A DNA stretch of 64,000 bases, taken from CBDCVA01 sp965222935 [NCBI: Candidatus Latescibacterota bacterium] (lineage in GTDB: Bacteria > Latescibacterota > CBDCVA01). The notes under the pieces were generated by a model, which saw only the letters and a list, made by a program, of their open reading frames with translations, made no database searches and was not told the DNA's origin. Below, piece by piece: positions 43,226 through 52,005 of this stretch; the first letter of the stretch is position 1, and each line of letters begins with the position of its first letter. The stretch spans positions 1,364,001-1,428,000 of the forward strand of contig CBDCVA010000002.1 in NCBI GenBank assembly GCA_965222935.1. Reading direction: 5' to 3'. The translations under genes and the position numbers were made by a program.

Positions 43226-44299
43226 TCATCGGGCGATGTAGGCCTTCACGATGTCGATGATGAGCGCGATGTCACCCCGCGCGGAGGCGATTGAGGTGCG
43301 CGTCGGCTTCCCGCGCCTGATGCATTCGTGAAAGTGTCGTAACTCGCGGCTGAAGGCGCTCTCCCATTCGATGGCCGGTTCCTTGCGGTAGGATGTGCCG
43401 TCGGGGTCGATCCCCTGCACGGTCACGGTGGAAAGGATTCCGCGCGCGAAGCCGGTGGGATAGGAGACGATGACCCGCTTTCGGTCGCCGTAGACCTCCA
43501 GCGTCTCTTTGAAGTCCCACACTCCGGCGAGATAGACCCATGACGCGACGCATCGCGCCCCACTGGTATATTCCAGGATGGTGTTGATGGCACGTCCCGC
43601 GTTCCAGATCTCCGTCCCAACGACGCGGCTTGGGGCGCCCAGCAGGGTACGCATGCCGTAGAGGTCGTGGATCATGCTTCCCGATAAGGTAAAAAAGGCT
43701 CTCGCCGCATCGTCGTCCACATCACCGATGGCGTCTTGCAGCGCTGCGTTTTTCGCCGAATCGGCATCCTCAAGCGCACCCGAGGGTAGGTCGTCGAACT
43801 GCTTGACCCGAAAGTTGCGCAGGTGCAGCTCGTTGCCGGTATGCAGGTGATTGACCTGTACGAACCGGATGTCGCCCATCGTCTCCACTTCGCGCTTCGC
43901 CAGCTCGAAGGCGGGATCGTACACCTTCATGTACCCAACCTGACCGACCTTTCCCGACCGCTCAGCGGCGCTGATGATGGCATCGGCCTCCTGAAGAGAG
44001 AAGCACATGGGCTTTTCGATGAAAACATGCTTTCCGGCCTCGAAGGTCTCCACGGCCACCCGCGTCTTCGGGTCGCTGTGGCAGAGCAGCACCGCTTCGA
44101 TATCGGAAGCCAGAATATCTCGGTAGTCGGTCACGTGGTGCGGCACTCCGAAAGTCTCTGCGACGTACTCGGCCAGCCGAGGTGAGATGTCGCAGACGGC
44201 CGTCACGTCGAACGCTTCCTGAAGCGCTCTCAGGTTGGGCATATGGTGCACCTGGGCGATGGCGCCGCAGCCAACCACGCCGATCTTCACGGGTGCCAT
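43226..44299 (-). CDS. Gfo/Idh/MocA family oxidoreductase
   Basis: 357 residues. The N-terminal Rossmann domain starts KIGVVGCGAIAQVHHMPNL, with the Gly-rich NAD(P) loop, and continues to VFIEKPMCFSLQEAD, the conserved EKP motif. The C-terminal alpha/beta domain contains GSMIHDLYGMRTLLGAP. Members oxidise or reduce sugars, inositols or sugar acids. AGGAG precedes the ATG. It lies beside an enolase-superfamily gene read from the same strand (188-nt gap). The substrate is unknown. Confidence 0.88.
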   Translation of the reverse strand: MAPVKIGVVGCGAIAQVHHMPNLRALQEAFDVTAVCDISPRLAEYVAETFGVPHHVTDYRDILASDIEAVLLCHSDPKTRVAVETFEAGKHVFIEKPMCFSLQEADAIISAAERSGKVGQVGYMKVYDPAFELAKREVETMGDIRFVQVNHLHTGNELHLRNFRVKQFDDLPSGALEDADSAKNAALQDAIGDVDDDAARAFFTLSGSMIHDLYGMRTLLGAPSRVVGTEIWNAGRAINTILEYTSGARCVASWVYLAGVWDFKETLEVYGDRKRVIVSYPTGFARGILSTVTVQGIDPDGTSYRKEPAIEWESAFSRELRHFHECIRRGKPTRTSIASARGDIALIIDIVKAYIAR

Positions 44300-44486
44300 G
44301 AGGTCACTCCTGTATCGCCCCGATTTGACACGGAGCGCGCCGAGAGCTTGTCAGCCATACCGATCCCGAGTATCGCATGCATGACGTGCGACGAGCACCT
44401 GAGCGGGCGGGCGATGGAGAACGGCGTCGTGAAACCCACGGCGTCTACTCGCGGTTGCTTGACCCGAACATCAATGCACCAAAGGG

Positions 44487-45599
44487 CTAATGCACTTTGT
44501 ACTCTTCAACGGCCTCATTGTTCACGTCGATGCCTAGCCCTGGGCCCGTCGGGACGCGGATCTCGCCCGCGCCATCGATCTCATAGAGCGGTGGGTTGCG
44601 GACCAGCACCTCCAGAGGTGCCCACATCTCTTGCGGTGTCAAGGGCGGGTGGACGAGCGCGATCTCCATCCACGTCGTGCTTGAGATGCTGCCCACGGCC
44701 TGAAGTGGCGCCGCGAGCCCCAGCCCGTTCGAGCCGTGCGGGATAAGCGGGACCCCGAAGCTCTCGGCCACCGTTCCGATCTTGCGCATCTGCCAGATGC
44801 CCCCGCAGCCCGCGGCGTCGGGTTGAACGATGTCGAAGCAGCGCAACTCTATGAGCTTCCTGAAGCGGGCCACGCCGCGCTCGCGCTCGCCCCCTGTGAT
44901 CGGGATACTCACCTCCGCCGCGAGGCGCGACAGGCCATCGAAATCGCTCCGCTCAAACGGCTCCTCCAGCCAGTCCGCACCCGCCGTCTCGAGCCCCCGC
45001 GCGACTTGCAGGGCCTGATCGTACGTCCAGACCCAGCCCGGACTGCGAGCCGTGCGATCGAACATGACGGCCATGCGGTCGCCCACGCGCCGCTTGATCT
45101 CACGGCACAGCTCCACGTCGGTCAGGATCGAAGGCCGCCATGCGCGCACCTTGATCCCCTTGAAGCCCATGCCGCAATAGCGCTCGGCGGCTTGTGCCTG
45201 CTCTTCGATGGAGATGTCGGAGTGGTCCGGTTTGTGGCCGCGCCAGACGCACGTGATGTACGCCCGCAGCTTGCTTTTGTGCGCGCCCCATAGCCTATGG
45301 ATCGGCTGCTCCGCGAGCTTGCCGACCAGGTCCCACAGCGCGTGCTCGACGTACGGCCAGTTCACGAAATCCGGGGCTGCTGCTAAAAACTGTTCCACCT
45401 GATACGCGGGCTGCCCCAATAGCAAGGGTTTGATCCCATCCTCGATCTGCTCCTGAGGTGTCATGCCCCAGCCATAGCCGACGAGGCCCTCGTTCGTCCG
45501 GATTCGCGTGACACCCACCTGATGGATGACCCCCGCCTCGACCGCGTCCGCCTCGGCGGGTACCTCGATGGTAAAGCTTTCGACATCGGTGATTTTCAC
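44487..45599 (-). CDS. Mandelate racemase/muconate-lactonizing-enzyme family protein (enolase superfamily)
   Basis: 370 residues. Metal-ligand and catalytic segments are GIKVRAWRPS (strand 2), AVMFDRTA, DWLEEPFERSD and ITGGERERGVARF, plus IVQPDAAGCGGI and the late His in LIPHGSNGLGLAAP. The combination resembles sugar-acid dehydratases. GTG 45599 has GGAGG six bases upstream and is preferred to the TTG at 45605. The next gene encodes a tandem cyclase. It is only distantly similar to the family member at 24941, so they probably act on different acids. Confidence 0.85.
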   Translation of the reverse strand: MKITDVESFTIEVPAEADAVEAGVIHQVGVTRIRTNEGLVGYGWGMTPQEQIEDGIKPLLLGQPAYQVEQFLAAAPDFVNWPYVEHALWDLVGKLAEQPIHRLWGAHKSKLRAYITCVWRGHKPDHSDISIEEQAQAAERYCGMGFKGIKVRAWRPSILTDVELCREIKRRVGDRMAVMFDRTARSPGWVWTYDQALQVARGLETAGADWLEEPFERSDFDGLSRLAAEVSIPITGGERERGVARFRKLIELRCFDIVQPDAAGCGGIWQMRKIGTVAESFGVPLIPHGSNGLGLAAPLQAVGSISSTTWMEIALVHPPLTPQEMWAPLEVLVRNPPLYEIDGAGEIRVPTGPGLGIDVNNEAVEEYKVH

Positions 45600-45635
45600 A
45601 CTCAACCTCCGGGTGTGTTCAGCGCATCAACTCGC

Positions 45636-47339
45636 TCAGAACAGCGCCATCGCTCTCCCATGCCCGCCGTGTCCGCCGCGCTGCTTGATCGGCGCGAAGA
45701 GGAAGAACGCATCCCGTGACGGCAGATCGCCCAGGTTCGTCAGGTAGGCGACGCCAACCATCTCCGCGGCCCCGAGCGCCCAGTGGGTCATGACCGATTC
45801 GCTGTGGACGACGCTGCCCAGGCTGGGCGCATCGGTTCCGACGCAGCGAACCCCGCGCTCGGCCAGGTAACGGATCGCCTCGGGTGTGGGCGCCGGCCAG
45901 CCTTCCGCCTCACCGGCCAGAGGCGCCGCGATGCACCGTCGTCCCGAGGGGAAGGGCAGGAACGTGCGGTCGGTGTGGCCCGAGTGGAACAGCACGACAT
46001 CGCCGCGTTCGATGAGCCCGTGGGCGTCCTCGTAAGCCGAGAGGGTCTCGACCGTAATCGCGGGCGAGGCGGGCCACTCCCCCGGATCGGTCGTCCCCAA
46101 TAGACCGCGCACGTCCACCACGCGCGCCGGGCCCATCATCCTCTCGATGGGCACCCGTTCGGTCGTCATCCTGCTCGTGCCGCGCGCTCCATAGCGCCGC
46201 TCGTACCCGGCGAGCAGTTGGCGCGTCTCGGTGTCGTAGAGCCCGTCGTCGAAGCCGGGCCCCGGCAGGCTGAAGCTCGGCGGCACCAGGTGCGTGCCCG
46301 TGTGGCTGTCCAGAATGTGCATCCGCGCGAAGAACGCGCCCCACGCGCCGTCCCAGCGGTTGACGGTGAACCCCTTGTAGGGCGCCCAGAAACGGCCGAC
46401 GCCTCGCCCCGGCCACCAGACCGGATACCGCTCCGAGAGCAGCACCGAAAGATCGGCCACCCGATGCGCCCTGGCCGCTTCGAGCAGCGGACCCGCGAGA
46501 TCGGGCTTCACCACGGCGACGGCCCGGCATTCTCCCCCGGAGCCCGCCTCATGTTTGGGCGCCAGAAAGGCGAAGAAGGCCCCCGTGGCGGGTAGACGCC
46601 GGAGCTGGGTCGCCATCTCGACCCAGATCATCCCCAGCCTGGCGCCGGCGATGTGTACCGCCGCCTGGAGGTGGGGCAGCGGCCCCATGCTGGGGCTATC
46701 GATTCCCAGGGTCATGACGCCTTTCGAGTGCAGATACTCCATGCACGCCACGTCGGGATCCGGCCAGCCCGGCGCTTCACCCGCCAGAACCTCGGCGACG
46801 AAGCGGCGACCTTCGGGATAGGGGACGTAGAAGGCGTCCGAGTAGTCGCTGCGAAACAGCACAACGTCGCCGGACCGCAGAGGGCGGTGGCGCGCCTCCC
46901 ACGCCTTGACCCTTTCGGTCGTGATCAGGGGGCTCACTCCCGGCGGCGTCGAATCGCGCAGGTCGGTGACGTCTATCACGCACGCCTCCCCGACGAACTG
47001 CCAGATGGGCAGCTCGTGGCTCTCCACCGCGCCGTACTTCGCCGCGTTGGGCAAGCCGCTCTCCGGAGGCGGAACGAAGTGCTGCGGCGCATCCCACTGG
47101 GTTCCGGTGTGCTCATCGAGGATCGAAAGGTCCGTGGCGAAGGGGCCCGGCCCGATCGGTACATAGGTATGGAGCAGGTACGGCTCGAACATCTCCCCAG
47201 GCCAGGTGCACGGCAGCTCCGGCGCGACCATGACCGAGAGATCAGCCACATCGCCCGCCTCGACCGCTCTGTAGGCAGCCCGCGCGGGATGCGCCATCGA
47301 CACCAGCGCCACCAGCCATCCAAGCGCCATCCGCCTCAT
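45636..47339 (-). CDS. Exported tandem cyclase-family protein (kynurenine-formamidase-like), second domain altered
   Basis: About 567 residues after a signal peptide (MRRMALGWLVALVSMAHPARA). There are two copies of the cyclase fold. Each has a DLSV-V-type strand, a TTERV strand, a 'GDVVLFRS/HSG..D' segment and a 'GV.ciGiD.PS.G' end. The metal motif HxGTHxDxPxH is HTGTQWDAPQHF in copy 1 (one His to Gln) and HTGTHLVPPSFS in copy 2 (Asp and last His lost). Copy 2 probably lacks the metal site. ATG 47339 follows GGGGAGGAAC. It may hydrolyse an N-formyl or cyclic amide outside the cytoplasm. Confidence 0.82.
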   Translation of the reverse strand: MRRMALGWLVALVSMAHPARAAYRAVEAGDVADLSVMVAPELPCTWPGEMFEPYLLHTYVPIGPGPFATDLSILDEHTGTQWDAPQHFVPPPESGLPNAAKYGAVESHELPIWQFVGEACVIDVTDLRDSTPPGVSPLITTERVKAWEARHRPLRSGDVVLFRSDYSDAFYVPYPEGRRFVAEVLAGEAPGWPDPDVACMEYLHSKGVMTLGIDSPSMGPLPHLQAAVHIAGARLGMIWVEMATQLRRLPATGAFFAFLAPKHEAGSGGECRAVAVVKPDLAGPLLEAARAHRVADLSVLLSERYPVWWPGRGVGRFWAPYKGFTVNRWDGAWGAFFARMHILDSHTGTHLVPPSFSLPGPGFDDGLYDTETRQLLAGYERRYGARGTSRMTTERVPIERMMGPARVVDVRGLLGTTDPGEWPASPAITVETLSAYEDAHGLIERGDVVLFHSGHTDRTFLPFPSGRRCIAAPLAGEAEGWPAPTPEAIRYLAERGVRCVGTDAPSLGSVVHSESVMTHWALGAAEMVGVAYLTNLGDLPSRDAFFLFAPIKQRGGHGGHGRAMALF

Positions 47340-47401
47340 CGTTCCTCCCCTCTTCGCCAACGCAAGCCCGCGATGCCCCGAATCCCCCGAAGCATGCCCC
47401 A

Positions 47402-48091
47402 TCAGAAGCCAGTGCCCTCCCTCGCCCGCTGATAGGCCTTGAAGCGCCTCTCCTCGTCCGACTTGACCAGCAACTGCTTAATGCCGCCGATCACCGAGCC
47501 GGTGAAGACCCAGATTGACCCCTCCATGTCCATGTGGTCGGTGGCAAGGCCGATAATCAGAGCCGCCGTGCCCGTGGCGAGGCTGCTGATACCGCCGATC
47601 TTCCGTTTGGTTCGTTTTTTCTCCGCCAGCCCTTCAAAGCGGCTTTCTCCGAGGACGAGTTTCTGATGGGTCTCACCGGGCGTGACGCTGGGCATCTCAC
47701 TGAACTGGTCATAGATCCGCTCCGCCTCGCCCCCCAGCTTGAACGGCAGGAGGCTCAATCCGCTCAACAACGGCCCTCCTCCGAGCAGGGAGGCCCCTAC
47801 GATCCGTGCATCGCCACCATCGCTCACAGCCAGGACCGTCATCCCGCCGATGCCCGATCCGATCCCGAAGCCCAGCATGGTCCAGCCGGCGATCCGCCGA
47901 TCACGCCGCGACCTCTCTGCGAGCGAGCGAAGGTCCGCGTCCAGAAGCCCAATGAGCTCCGCCTTCCGAGCAGTGAGCTTCGCGTCCTCAGGCACTTCCT
48001 CGGCGGGCTGCCCCTGAACCGATGCGGAGAGGAGGCCCATCACGAGCAGAGCGACAAGGCCCGTATTAAAGCGATTCACGCAGCTTTTCAT
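47402..48091 (-). CDS. Membrane protein of unknown function with signal peptide
   Basis: 229 residues. A signal (MKSCVNRFNTGLVALLVMGLLS) precedes a helical stretch rich in Glu and Arg (TARKAELIGLLDADLRSLAERS), two Gly-rich hydrophobic segments (GWTMLGFGIGSGIGGMTVLA and IVGASLLGGGPLLSGLSLLP), and a second hydrophobic pair near the C-terminus (ISSLATGTAALIIGLATD and FTGSVIGGIKQLL). It is 62 nt upstream of the cyclase gene on the same strand, so they may be co-transcribed. No known family is recognised. Confidence 0.65.
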   Translation of the reverse strand: MKSCVNRFNTGLVALLVMGLLSASVQGQPAEEVPEDAKLTARKAELIGLLDADLRSLAERSRRDRRIAGWTMLGFGIGSGIGGMTVLAVSDGGDARIVGASLLGGGPLLSGLSLLPFKLGGEAERIYDQFSEMPSVTPGETHQKLVLGESRFEGLAEKKRTKRKIGGISSLATGTAALIIGLATDHMDMEGSIWVFTGSVIGGIKQLLVKSDEERRFKAYQRAREGTGF

Positions 48092-48202
48092 CAGGACAAC
48101 CCCCTTGTCTTCCCCCCGTACCGCACCTCGCTCAGGCGCGCAACGGCTTCCTCCTGAAACATCGCTTGGTTCCGCGCTCCCGCAAGGCTAATCTAAGGTC
48201 GG

Positions 48203-48799
48203 ATGATGGAACGCGACCGCAGAATCAAGGCCCCGGACCCCGGCGGCGAGGCCCCCCGCCCTTACGTCTCCCGCGCGGGCGCCAAGCTCGCGGCGGCGCT
48301 CGATGCCTTCGGCCTGGACGTGCGCGGCCGGATCGCGGCCGATCTCGGGAGCCAGGTGGGCGGTTTCGTGGATTGCCTCTTGCGGCACGGCGCAGCCCGC
48401 GTCTACACGGTGGACACCTGCTACGGCAGCCTCGACTGGACGCTGCGCAATGACCCGCGCGTCGTCGTCCTGGAGCGCACCAACGCGCTCCACGTGACCC
48501 TGCCCGAGCCCGTCGATCTCGTCACGATCGATGTCGGCTGGACGCCCCAACGCCTCATCCTGCCGGCCGCCGAACGTCTCAGGTGCCCCGGTGGGCTCAT
48601 CACGAGCCTCCTCAAGCCGCAGTACGAGGCGACCCCAAAAGAGAGGCATCGCGGCATCGTCCGCCCTGAGTGCCTGGAGGAGGTCGTCGCCCGCGTCCTG
48701 AGCGAGATCGCCGCCCTGGGGCTGGAAGTGCGGGAGGTCATACCCTCACCGATCAAGGGCGGCGGCGGCAACCCCGAGTTCCTGCTGTCGGTCGCGTAG
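48203..48799 (+). CDS. TlyA/FtsJ-family methyltransferase lacking the S4 domain
   Basis: 198 residues. The core matches the rRNA methyltransferase half of TlyA: YVSRAGAKLAAALDAFGLDV, then ADLGSQVGGFVDCLLRHGAARVYTVD (SAM loop) and LRNDPRVVVLERTNA; later VTIDVGWTPQRLILPAA and SLLKPQYEA. TlyA proteins normally start with an S4 RNA-binding domain of about 60 residues; here only ~20 residues precede the core. It may methylate 2'-O in rRNA with another RNA-binding partner, or act on another substrate. ATG 48203 and 48206 are both possible. Confidence 0.8.
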   Translation: MMERDRRIKAPDPGGEAPRPYVSRAGAKLAAALDAFGLDVRGRIAADLGSQVGGFVDCLLRHGAARVYTVDTCYGSLDWTLRNDPRVVVLERTNALHVTLPEPVDLVTIDVGWTPQRLILPAAERLRCPGGLITSLLKPQYEATPKERHRGIVRPECLEEVVARVLSEIAALGLEVREVIPSPIKGGGGNPEFLLSVA

Positions 48800-48882
48800 A
48801 AGGCGCGGGATAGCGCATCCGGCGATGGAATGACCCCGTTCAACCGCCGAAAAATAAACGGTCCTCCGCCCATCCTTTTCAC

Positions 48883-48911
48883 TTGACAAACCGCGATGTG
48901 CGGATTATTAT
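48883..48911 (+). promoter_or_regulatory. Sigma70-type promoter of the fic gene
   Basis: TTGACA (48883-48888) and TATTAT (48906-48911) with a 17-bp spacer, 37 bp before the ATG. Confidence 0.7.
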
Positions 48912-48947
48912 CCAGCAGATACTGGATTTTAAAGCGGGGTGACACAG

Positions 48948-50120
48948 ATGTTATTTGAGCCTTGCGCGCTTGGCCCCAGGGAAATTGAGGTTGTAGGGCG
49001 CATCGAGGCGCTGCAACACAATCTGAGGTACGCCGTTGTGCAAGAACCTCGGCGTTGGACTGGACAGTTGAGCAAGTTTACGCAGGCACGAGCCATTCAA
49101 GGCTCCGTCAGTATTGAGGGCTACCACGTCACGCTCGACGATGTCGTAGCCGTCGTGGACCGAAATGAGCGCGGGGATCATAAGGATGAGGCCCGGCTTG
49201 TCGTACAGTGCTACCAGGACGCCATGACCTATATCCTTCAACGCGCCAAAGACCCGCACTTCACTTCCTACAGCAGCGAACTCCTATGCAGCCTGCACTA
49301 CATGATGATGAAGTACGATCTGAACAAGAGCCCAGGACAATGGCGAGGCGGCCCGGCGTTCGTGCGAAACGAGGCAACTGGCGAGATCGTCTACGAGGGA
49401 CCAGAGGCCGAGCAAGTTCCAAGGCTTATACAGAAGTTGACCGACAGCCTCAACTCAACTGACGCTGGAGTCCCACCGCTGGTACGAGCTGCGATGGGCC
49501 ATCTGAATCTCGTGATGCTTCACCCATTCCGCGATGGAAACGGTCGAATGGCAAGGGCCTTGCATACGCTTATACTCGCACGCGAAGGAACATTGGCTCC
49601 AGAATTCAGCAGCATCGAAAGCTATCTGGGCCGGGCCTCCCAGGGTGGCCGCAACACAAGGGAGTACTATGCAGTACTCGCGTCAGTGGGGAAGGCCAGA
49701 TGGAATCCGCACGGCAAGACCGAACCCTGGATTCAGTTCGTGCTAAAAGCGCATTTGCACCAGGCCACAACGCTGCTTCGCCGATTGAAAGAGGCGGCGA
49801 GACTTTGGGACTCTCTTGAATCTGTCGTGGGCAGGGCTGGGTTACCGGAACGCAGCATTACCAGCTTGTTCAACGCATCGCACGGCATTCGCATTCAGAA
49901 CGCCGCGTATCGTTCCGACGCGGATGTTTCAGTCGATGTTGCAGGCCGGGAACTGGCCATGCTGGTGCGGGCGGGCTTCCTCATCCCTCATGGAGCAAAA
50001 CGAGGGCGGTATTACGCAGCGTCCGATACCTTAAAGCAAATGCGAGAAGAAGCGCGTGAACCCAAACGAGTGCTTGAAAACCCCTTTGCCAATCTTAGCC
50101 TTCCCATTGATGAGGACTAG
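48948..50120 (+). CDS. Fic-family AMP/NMP transferase with N-terminal inhibitory motif
   Basis: 390 residues. The Fic catalytic motif is HPFRDGNGRMAR with His192. The inhibitory helix motif [S/T]xxxE[G/N] is found N-terminal as SVSIEG (Ser53-Glu57-Gly58), a class II arrangement, so the enzyme is probably held inactive until the helix moves. The C-terminal part has a winged-helix-like region (RSITSLFNASHGIRIQNAAY) and a polar tail. Fic enzymes transfer AMP or other NMPs to proteins. ATG 48948 has AGCGGGG upstream; GTG 48939 is possible. It starts an island of toxin- and defence-type genes. Confidence 0.9.
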   Translation: MLFEPCALGPREIEVVGRIEALQHNLRYAVVQEPRRWTGQLSKFTQARAIQGSVSIEGYHVTLDDVVAVVDRNERGDHKDEARLVVQCYQDAMTYILQRAKDPHFTSYSSELLCSLHYMMMKYDLNKSPGQWRGGPAFVRNEATGEIVYEGPEAEQVPRLIQKLTDSLNSTDAGVPPLVRAAMGHLNLVMLHPFRDGNGRMARALHTLILAREGTLAPEFSSIESYLGRASQGGRNTREYYAVLASVGKARWNPHGKTEPWIQFVLKAHLHQATTLLRRLKEAARLWDSLESVVGRAGLPERSITSLFNASHGIRIQNAAYRSDADVSVDVAGRELAMLVRAGFLIPHGAKRGRYYAASDTLKQMREEAREPKRVLENPFANLSLPIDED

Positions 50121-50139
50121 CAAGAAGCATAAATCCGCG

Positions 50140-50181
50140 CTAGCGGCGGACATCGGATCGTCCGAGCCCACCCGCCGCTAG
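50140..50181 (+). terminator. Long inverted repeat after fic
   Basis: CTAGCGGCGG (50140-50149) and CCGCCGCTAG (50172-50181) are a perfect 10-bp inverted repeat with a 22-base loop, 20 nt after the fic stop. No T-run is seen, so it may be a terminator-like or processing hairpin. Confidence 0.5.
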
Positions 50182-50200
50182 TCTAAACCGGGACAGCCAC

Positions 50201-50404
50201 ATGCCGAACGAAGAAGGACTTTCCTACGCCTTCCTTTGCCCATCCTGTCAGACGCCGCATCAGGTGAACGTCCGAGGCGACGGCGTACTGCTCCGCTCCG
50301 TCCGCTACGACCAGAAGGGCGTGAGCATGACCGTCGTCCTGAACGTCGCATCGCTGGGCCGCGCGACCCCCGGGATGGAGCCTCCCGACCGTCCCCGCTC
50401 CTGA
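50201..50404 (+). CDS. Small zinc-ribbon-like protein (uncertain)
   Basis: 67 residues with FLCPSCQTPHQVNV (one CxxC) followed by a beta-like segment. It could be a one-finger protein, but no second CxxC follows and the C-terminus is proline/arginine-rich. The ribosome site is weak. It lies between fic and an RHH-type gene. Confidence 0.3.
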   Translation: MPNEEGLSYAFLCPSCQTPHQVNVRGDGVLLRSVRYDQKGVSMTVVLNVASLGRATPGMEPPDRPRS

Positions 50405-50537
50405 ATCCGGCCTCCGACGCCTTACCGTCTGCGTCGCCGTCGCTGAGCGCGTCGAGGGATCGCCGCCGTGCCGCACGGCTTCCGTTCGAGCTTCCGCGAT
50501 TGGGCGGCGGAGATAGGTTGACACATCGAATCACAAG

Positions 50538-50558
50538 CCATATATTTGGCTTATATGG
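50538..50558 (+). promoter_or_regulatory. Inverted repeat over the start codon of the RHH gene (candidate operator)
   Basis: CCATATA (50538-50544) and TATATGG (50552-50558) form a perfect inverted repeat that includes the ATG at 50555. AAGCCA/TGGCTT pairs also overlap it. The gene encodes a ribbon-helix-helix-like protein, so autoregulation here is plausible. Confidence 0.4.
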
Positions 50559-51289
50559 TTTCAATCAGATTTCGCGTCCGGCAGGCGCTCAAGGACTTCT
50601 TACGACACGCGGTAGAGCAAGAGGCCGCGCTGGACGGCTTCGGCCTATCACAGTCGGAGATCATCCGGCGATCTCTTGACGACGTGCTGAGCGTGTCCCT
50701 AAGCCCGAGGGATGCGCGCGGCCTCGTGTTGAATGAACGTGACGCACTTGACTACGACAAATCTCCGGACGGCCCAAGCCGGGTCTCTTCATACCGCTAC
50801 AGAGACACGCCCTGGGCTGCACTCAACGTGCAACTTGAGCCGGACCTGCTTGAAGCGCTACGGCACGACGCGGAACGCCTCGGCCTCAAACGCGATGAAC
50901 TCTTGCGCGGCGCGGTCTTCAGCACGCTGCGCGGCCACTACGACTTCCCGCCGAACCAAGGGCCGTCCGAAGCTGAACTCGGTTATGTGCATGACAGCGA
51001 AACGCTGCACGCCAAGGCAGTATACGGTTCTTTCAGGCTCTTCCGCCTTGATCCGCGTCACCCCGACAATCGCGGGCAAGAACGGGAAGCCGCGCATCGG
51101 CTTCGAGAGCTTGCGGGGCGGCCGAACGCAGATCCACGCCACGTTGAGATCCAAGGGAAGTTCGATGACTTCATCGACAAGCTCACGAACGATTACCACC
51201 GGTTCATCGCCGGTGAATACAGGAGTATCGAAGAGTACCTGGATATCCAATGGGGAGTGCACCCCGAGAGTCAAAACGATGACGACTAA
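50555..51289 (+). CDS. Protein with two ribbon-helix-helix-like segments
   Basis: About 244 residues. Segment 1 is MVSIRFRVRQALKDFLRHAV, then LDGFGLSQSEIIRRSLDDVL. Segment 2 is ALNVQLEPDLLEALRHDAER, then LGLKRDELLRGAVFSTL. Both look like the RHH DNA-binding unit of Arc/MetJ-type regulators. The C-terminal half (VYGSFRLFRLDPRHPDN, YHRFIAGEYRSIEEYLDIQW) is unrecognised. An inverted repeat overlaps its start. It lies between fic and a DUF1828/1829 pair, so it may regulate them. A frame extension to TTG 50546 is possible. Confidence 0.55.
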   Translation: MVSIRFRVRQALKDFLRHAVEQEAALDGFGLSQSEIIRRSLDDVLSVSLSPRDARGLVLNERDALDYDKSPDGPSRVSSYRYRDTPWAALNVQLEPDLLEALRHDAERLGLKRDELLRGAVFSTLRGHYDFPPNQGPSEAELGYVHDSETLHAKAVYGSFRLFRLDPRHPDNRGQEREAAHRLRELAGRPNADPRHVEIQGKFDDFIDKLTNDYHRFIAGEYRSIEEYLDIQWGVHPESQNDDD

Positions 51290-51302
51290 ATTTCTCCGCC
51301 GT

Positions 51303-51329
51303 CGCTGGTTTCCCATGCGGGCACCAGCG
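51303..51329 (+). repeat. Inverted repeat after the RHH gene, first of two similar copies
   Basis: CGCTGGT (51303-51309) and ACCAGCG (51323-51329) form a perfect 7-bp stem, 13 nt after the stop. A similar element is at 53608-53636. Confidence 0.55.
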
Positions 51330-51528
51330 CTAGAAGAAGCGAAGTGCATCCGGCCTTGCCCGTCGGATGTTCTCATCGTACCTATTTCACGTTCTAGGCC
51401 CGACAGGCACTGTGACTCACTCCCGACAGCCGTCCAGTATCCGGGGGTCGTGTGCTTGACGCGGATACTGGGAGCCATTACCATGACGAAAGGGCCAGGA
51501 GATAGCTTTCCGTCATTTTCCGACCGAG

Positions 51529-52005
51529 ATGTTGACGATCAAACTCTACACCGAAGAAGAGCTCGAAGGGCTTCGTCGCAGGCCCAAGCGGGTTACCAAT
51601 CCAGGCGCGCGCTGGTTGAAGAAGCCGAGGGACAGACCGGTCCATCGGCAGCGGACGTTCAAAGCCAGCAGCGAACAGGACGAAAACCTTCGGTTCGAGG
51701 TCTACCAACGCCAGAACATCCAGGACGGTCAAGACTTTTCGTGCGGGATTGCCTATCTGCCGCCCGGCGGCTCACGCCTGACGCTGGCGCGCTACAACAG
51801 CCCGGGTCATGAACACGGAGACATCAGCTATCGGTCTCATATCCATCACGCTACGGAGAAGGCCATCGCGTTGGGGAAGAAACCCGAATACTATGCGGAA
51901 GAAACGAGTCGTTACGAGACGCCCAATGGCGCACTGGCCTGCCTGATCGAAGACTTCAATCTGACGGAGATTGTTGCGCCACGCGATCGGTTGAGGTTGC
52001 TTTGA
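51529..52005 (+). CDS. Protein of unknown function, coupled to a DUF1828/1829 gene
   Basis: 158 residues with a basic N-terminus (RRRPKRVTNPGARWLKKPRD). The rest resembles a small domain family with RYNSPGHEHGD and HIHHATEKAIALGKKPEYYAEET, in which several His residues are conserved. I have seen this type beside DUF1828/DUF1829 genes, as here, where its TGA shares one base with the next ATG. A toxin or nuclease role is possible, but I know of no experimental function. The ATG at 51529 has AGAT rather than a good ribosome site. Confidence 0.6.
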   Translation: MLTIKLYTEEELEGLRRRPKRVTNPGARWLKKPRDRPVHRQRTFKASSEQDENLRFEVYQRQNIQDGQDFSCGIAYLPPGGSRLTLARYNSPGHEHGDISYRSHIHHATEKAIALGKKPEYYAEETSRYETPNGALACLIEDFNLTEIVAPRDRLRLL

